NCBI GenBank assembly: GCA_021521415.1
Contig: JAIQDT010001934.1
Location: forward strand, 310,001 to 374,000
DNA length: 64,000 nt
From: Bidens hawaiensis
Taxonomy: Eukaryota > Streptophyta > Magnoliopsida > Asterales > Asteraceae
Direction: 5' to 3'
Below the pieces are notes generated by a model. That model was given only the letters and a program-made list of their open reading frames with translations, searched no databases and was not told the origin of the DNA. Below, piece after piece: positions 58,877-64,000 of this stretch (its first letter is position 1; the number at the start of each line of letters is the position of its first letter). Position numbers and translations under genes: made by a program.

Positions 58877-61561
58877 AGCAAAGTTCCGGTAGGTCAATTA
58901 CGATCTTCATTTAGCAGTCACCCTTCAATAAGCAAAGTTCCGGTAGGTCAACCGCGGGTCCTTACCGCATGTTGGCGGACCAACACCCGCTTTTGATGGC
59001 TACATCTGCGCCCCGGTGAACAACAACCAGTCAACACGAACACTTATCATCACAGGTCAAACACCCCCTACCGCGAGCTTCATTCTTGCTCCTGCGGGTC
59101 AACACCGATAATTAGTGTTGGCTTTCCAAAAAAGTTTCTCAAAAATCTCAAACTTTTGTGCCTATATTGATTTTGATATATCCAACAAAACAAAATCAAA
59201 CAAAACAAAAAGTTTGAGTAAATAAAATTTGCATTAAAAAATGCACAAAGATTCAAGTGCTTATATTAATGCAAAACATATGGCCACGCGCCAAATTTAT
59301 GATATAGGTGTCATCTTTAGCAACATACAAACTCCGATGAGTTAATTATGCTTTTCGCGGTTTCATGCATGCACTGGCGGACCAATTTTTGGCTTCTGCG
59401 GGCCGCGAAAAAGCTTTGGCGGATCACTAACGAGCAACCGCGGATCAAATCTGGCCACCATGGGCCCTAGTGAGAAGCTTCGGCTAGACAATCGCATGTC
59501 GCAAAAATGCAACATGTGCACGTGAAAAGGATTTCCAAGAAAGTGAATTAATTCTCAACTTTCATAATGGTCCCTCATCTTTGGAATCATATATATGATG
59601 GTCTATAAACAAGATCTAAACCTATCAATAAATTTAATGCAACTCAAAGTCTACTCTGTACAGATCTAGACTAATTATGGACCAATTTGCACAATCTAAA
59701 AAATTAATTCAAGTTTCCAAGTATAAAAGAAAGAAGTGGTTGTTTGTCTTTTCCACATAAAAGAGAAGGCTGAGAAATGACGACAATACCTTCTTAAGAA
59801 AAACCGCCTAGCTGCCTGCATGTTGGTTTCCGTCAACACGTCACAGCGGATCACCTAAAAAAACTCCGAGGAAGACAATGGCAGGGTCGTTTTTAGCTTC
59901 CGCGGACCCGTGAAAAGCTCCAATCAAAACAATGACGGGTCATTTATGGCTTCCGCGGTCATATCCTCTAGCTCCCGCGGATCACCTAAAAAACTCCGAG
60001 GAAGACAATGGCGGGTCGTTTTCAGCTTCCGTGGACCCGTGAAAAACTCCAAACAAAACAATGGCGGGTCATTTATGGCTTCCGCGGTAATATCTTCTAG
60101 CTTCCGCGGATCAACAAAAAAGTTCCGTGCAAGTTCCGGCGGGTCACTTCCGCCACGCGGATCAAGTATAAAACTTAACCGGAACATTCGCGGGTCAATC
60201 GAAAGCCCTTGCAGGCAAACCGCGGATCACTTACATGTTCGAGAGGAATGAACTCCGAACAACCGCGTGTCAAACTCGGCTTCCGCAGGTCACAAAGAAA
60301 ACTGATCACCGCGGGTAACTTGCGTTATCACTCCATGGTGTTATGTCGTCCTCGTCATCTTCTCAAACACACAAATTCCAGTGAAGGCCTTAATTCAATT
60401 TGTACAAGCCGTCAGACATATTGATGGTGTAATCAAATTATTCGATGGGGAAGCGATAGGAGGCAAATGAAATCATTAAATATTCAAGCTAACACTCATT
60501 AGACATGATCCGTAGCATGTGGGAAGATTGGGAATTAATTCCTAAAGTTTCACATCAACCCCTCCAGTTTTGAGACATTTTTTATGGTCTACAAAAACAA
60601 AACAAGGATGTCTCGCGTCAGAGGCGTGGAATCCTCTCAACAATGTAAGTGAATCTCTTCACATTTTAAACAACATACCGTTATAAAACGCGCGGAGACT
60701 CAAGTCATGTCTTGACACAATTTCCATTTTTATTAATAAACTAATATTGCATAATAGTTTTATGAAATGAAATGGAGATGTCATAGACTTTACTAATAAA
60801 CGTGAGTATTACCAAATCTTTAAAACGATTATTAGTAAATAACGACTATGAGAAATTATTTAATCTCATGTAGCATATTAAATCAACAAATATCATTTTT
60901 GTCATGATATAAAAAGTTGTTCATACTCATCCGCGCATGTGATTGAAAACATTAATAACAAGTTTATTATTACAAGTTCAATGCTACTAACATTATTTAG
61001 CAGCAATGAACTGGGGGACTATCATGGTATATCACCACTACATTAGCGCGGTGGAAGACATCCAAATATAAGGTTGGGCACACCTCATAATTCGCCCGAG
61101 GATGGAAGACATCCTATTATACCCGATGTGCGCGCCGAAAGTGACAAGCTTGTCATCTTTGGATGGAGGACGTCCAAATAACAGGCTAATTCCAACGCCA
61201 CGGCAACGCCAGTGCTAACGGCTAAACGCCAACGCCAGCCCTAACGGCTAACGCCAAACATAAAGGTTTGGGACCCTTGTAAAAAAACCCACATGGCTAC
61301 GCGCCAAATTGAGGATGAGAACCTTATAATACACCCGTATGGCCACGTGTCATCTTATGATAAAAAGGCCCACGCGCCAAAATCGCCATCATGATTTAAA
61401 ACCTTTTACAACCCGAAACAAAGTAGACGCACATGCAAAAAGGTCCATATAGAAAGCATTGGGTCAAAAAAGCACTACTCCTCACTCCTGAGCATTCCTT
61501 ATAAGTCGAACACTTCACCAAACCGCTTGCACGCCTAGGAGAAGCACTGGACTGGGGGACT

Positions 61562-61993
61562 TGTAGGTGTAGGGTACGTCAAACCCGGTACGACCTTTTA
61601 TTTATTACATAATATATTATGTTTATTACATTATTATTATTATTATTGTCTACTAATTATTATTGGGCCGGGGGGTTGTGGAGGTAACCCCTAACCGGGC
61701 CGGACCCAATAAAGGTTAGGGTTCATGATGGTAGCCATGGAGTCCCTATATAAGGAGCCTTTATCATACATGAAAAGGGCCTTCTCTTGGACCCTTGGCT
61801 CGCACATATTTTTGTGTCTGTAAACAAGAGTTCATTCTCTTAGCAGTCACCTCCACTCCCCCACTTTTCTATGACAGATCTGAGCAACCGGAGAGGAAGA
61901 TCAAGGCGTGTCATATCAGCAGTTAACCGTATCCTACCCTGTTGGCTCATCGGATCTAGGACCCGTTAAGGGGAGTAGATCCATGTTTCTTCA
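61562..61993 (+). repeat. 3' LTR of the B/C junction element
   Basis: Nearly identical to 30671-31102, at the same distance from HIPP-a, so the LTR-HIPP-a adjacency existed before the array expanded. The right end is tentative. Confidence 0.65.
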
Positions 61994-62052
61994 AGCATGA
62001 AGCATCTGTATTGTAAGCAACCGAAATTCTCTTTGTTTTGATGAGTTAATTC

Positions 62053-62578
62053 TCACATGATAGAGCAAGCTGAGGGATCGTCGTTATAGCGGCCTTCGTA
62101 TACATGATACGGCACACACATGGGCGGTTGTGTCTGACTCGCAACAGCACTGGCAGGAGCAGCCGGTTTCTTCTCCTCTACCGAACCAACACTAACCAGC
62201 TCAGTGTAACCTAAACTTTTCCTTAACAACGTTGCTAATGCAACTGAGTCAATTCCTTCACCGGTTAATGCAATCTGATCTTTATTTGAACCAACGAAAG
62301 ACATCGATTCCACACCTGTTTAGCCATTCGCAAATCTTGACTAGTTAACTTTTCAGATTATTTAAATCTAAACTAATATGTAAGGAAAATTAAGTAATAT
62401 GTTTTGAACAACTTACCCGGGACACCAACAGCGATCTTCAGAGCCTTACGGCTTTTCTTCTCGTTGTTCACCGCCATCTTCACAACAATCTTTTGCTGCA
62501 TAAGCAATCAGTGTACAAATTGAGGTCAAGAATGTTATAACCAAATTGAATAACTGAATAGGTTTCTACCTTGGCCAT
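62053..62578 (-). CDS. HIPP-a, unit C
   Basis: Exons 62570-62578, 62417-62495 and 62053-62315; 116 residues, ending CSIM. The exon 3 translation is identical to unit B. HMA fold without CxxC, CaaX tail, TATA box at 62679-62686. It proves that a third unit starts here with an intact first gene. Confidence 0.85.
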
Positions 62579-64000
62579 TTCTATGAACTTGATGATGATC
62601 TGATGCTAACACGTGTGTGTTTTAGATCGACTTGCTCACTCGAGTTATGAGGACTTGAAGAACGTTAAGAATATCCAGTATTTATAGATGAATCCATGGC
62701 GTGGAGGCCATCCTAATGGAAAGCTTAACCAACGCGTAATACATATTATAACTAATCATTATACTTTATAAAAAGCTGAAGCATATTAGTTATAATTTAT
62801 AGTATATGAATCGTACATTCATATTTAAAAAAAATTACATTAAAATATTTTGTTTGCCTTGGCATTACCTTTTTTGAATTCTTTATTATTAACCCCAGGA
62901 CTTTCATAATTAAACTTTATAAAAGTTTGATTGACCAAAAAGTTTGTGAATTTATCATTGACCCTTAAGACCTTTCTTTTCTGGCTTCTTTTCCTATAAT
63001 AAGTGTTATATGGATTAAACTAATCCACTATTTTATTGGTCTAGTAAACCCACTCATATTTGTTCTAACTACAAACTGCCCAAGTTACATAATTTGGTCA
63101 TGCTTTTATCACTGGAATAAGTTGTAAAACGCTTATAATGACTGCACACACATACACACATATATATACACACGTAAATTTTTGATATTTGAAACTTCCA
63201 TTATTTAGTTTGCGTAAAATAATGAGAGGAGATATATAACAATTTTCCTTTTTTTGGAAAGACTGTTCATAGTTTTGATGATATTGACCACCACTTTGAA
63301 AGGTTGATAAGGTGTTACCATAATCAATTATTTTTTGAGATATAAACTTACCTAAAATCACATAATATTAAGTCTGTTAGCTAAAACCACTTATTTATTT
63401 GCAAACCCACCAATTTCAGAAAAAAAAACATATATACTATAAAGGAAACGATTGTTGAACGATTTGAATGTGATTATGATGATTACGAAGTGGTGACGGT
63501 GATTCCTTTCATATATGGGCGCCAATGATGTTTTGGCAACCACAGCGTCGGTTTAACAAGGGGGTTCAACTTTGCGACACATCACTTAGTTTTTATTTGC
63601 TAAATTACAAGTTTTGCCCAAACTACCTATTGATTACATTCTAGGCTAAGTGAGTTTTCTAACAAAGTAACTAATCCCTAATGAATTAGCGAGATTGGGA
63701 TTAACTAACACAATTGAGCTATGATACAATTCTACCAACGCTCCTAATTCATGGAGCAACTCAAACTATGTTCTCATGCATGCACCATGGTAGTGTTAAT
63801 TTCAGTTTGCTTTGTTTGATTAAATTATTTCCCAATTCTAGGTAATGTGTCTTATTATTAGGAGAGTTGGTAGTTTCCTTAATTTGATTAGCCTATAAAT
63901 GGTTTGTTTGATTAAAATTCAAGGTAACGAAAATACAGTAAATTGGAAGCAAGGTGTCGTTCACTTCTCTGATATATCGGGAGTGTTTGGTTAATACATA
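62182..64000. repeat. Tandem segmental duplication, unit C (partial)
   Basis: Collinear with 31291-33110 and 1332-3143; cut by the window edge. Pairwise differences among A, B and C in this stretch are few and mostly private to one copy, so the three copies look about equally old. Confidence 0.95.
62590..64000. other. HIPP-a promoter and spacer, unit C
   Basis: No gene; counterpart of 1738-3143. HIPP-b of unit C would begin just beyond the window. Confidence 0.6.

Larger units (their letters stand above)
58583..61993 (+). mobile_element. Gypsy-type LTR element fragment at the B/C junction
   Basis: Internal non-coding sequence with CCGCGG-rich short repeats, then AT-rich sequence, a polypurine tract and the 3' LTR at 61562-61993. 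From about 59510 it is collinear with 28651-31102. To the left only a short block (59322-59420 against 28217-28315) matches. No 5' LTR or coding capacity. Confidence 0.7.
31291..62181. repeat. Tandem segmental duplication, unit B (~30.89 kb)
   Basis: Same order and orientation as unit A. It is about 930 bp longer, almost all of it at the right junction (57958-59510), where it keeps the F-box 3' flank and an 84-bp repeat array. Confidence 0.95.

Noticed and set aside
58653..58877. 28-residue repeat protein
   Set aside because: It is an effect of the 84-bp repeat length; there is no conserved start or neighbour signal.
62182..64000. Mosaic pattern (gene conversion) among units A, B and C
   Set aside because: B-private differences cluster in the first half and A-private ones in the second, but every site I compared fits a private change in one copy. 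Three sequences cannot prove exchange.

Overview
The window is nuclear DNA from a eudicot plant, probably Asteraceae. The family-level guess rests on overall feel and is low confidence. Evidence for a plant: genes with introns encoding a NAC factor, HMA proteins with CaaX tails, a Cf-type receptor-like protein and an F-box protein, plus dense TEs (Copia, Gypsy-type, LINE, CACTA, hAT, Mutator and Stowaway).

The main feature is a head-to-tail tandem array with a unit of about 30-31 kb. Using one phase point in the first HMA gene, unit A is 1332-31290, unit B is 31291-62181, and a partial unit C is 62182-64000 (it matches A up to about 3143). The offsets are 29959 and 30891 bases. Copies differ by scattered substitutions and small indels. 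Most of the length difference lies at the junctions, where a Gypsy-type LTR fragment sits between the F-box gene and the next HMA gene. Bases 1-1331 are a different Gypsy-type element that broke the first gene of unit A.

Each unit, left to right, holds: two HIPP genes (minus; HMA fold without CxxC); a NAC gene (minus); a palindromic Mutator-type MITE; two related non-autonomous Copia elements in opposite orientations, the second carrying a nested hAT MITE with a tRNA-like sequence; an RLP pseudogene (plus); a hAT-like element; a Stowaway MITE; a CYP716-like P450 fragment abutting a second RLP fragment; a decayed LINE (minus) split by a CACTA element; and an F-box gene (plus).

Unit B keeps intact HIPP-a, HIPP-b, NAC and F-box genes. 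In unit A, HIPP-a is cut by an LTR and loses its CaaX, NAC has a net 2-bp insertion that ends the protein just after the DNA-binding core, and the F-box gene has lost 4 bp. The RLP is broken by the same three lesions in A and B, so it died before the duplication. Several genes belong to families with members in plant immunity, but a shared pathway is only inference. All gene models, splice sites and TE boundaries were read by eye; no database search was run.
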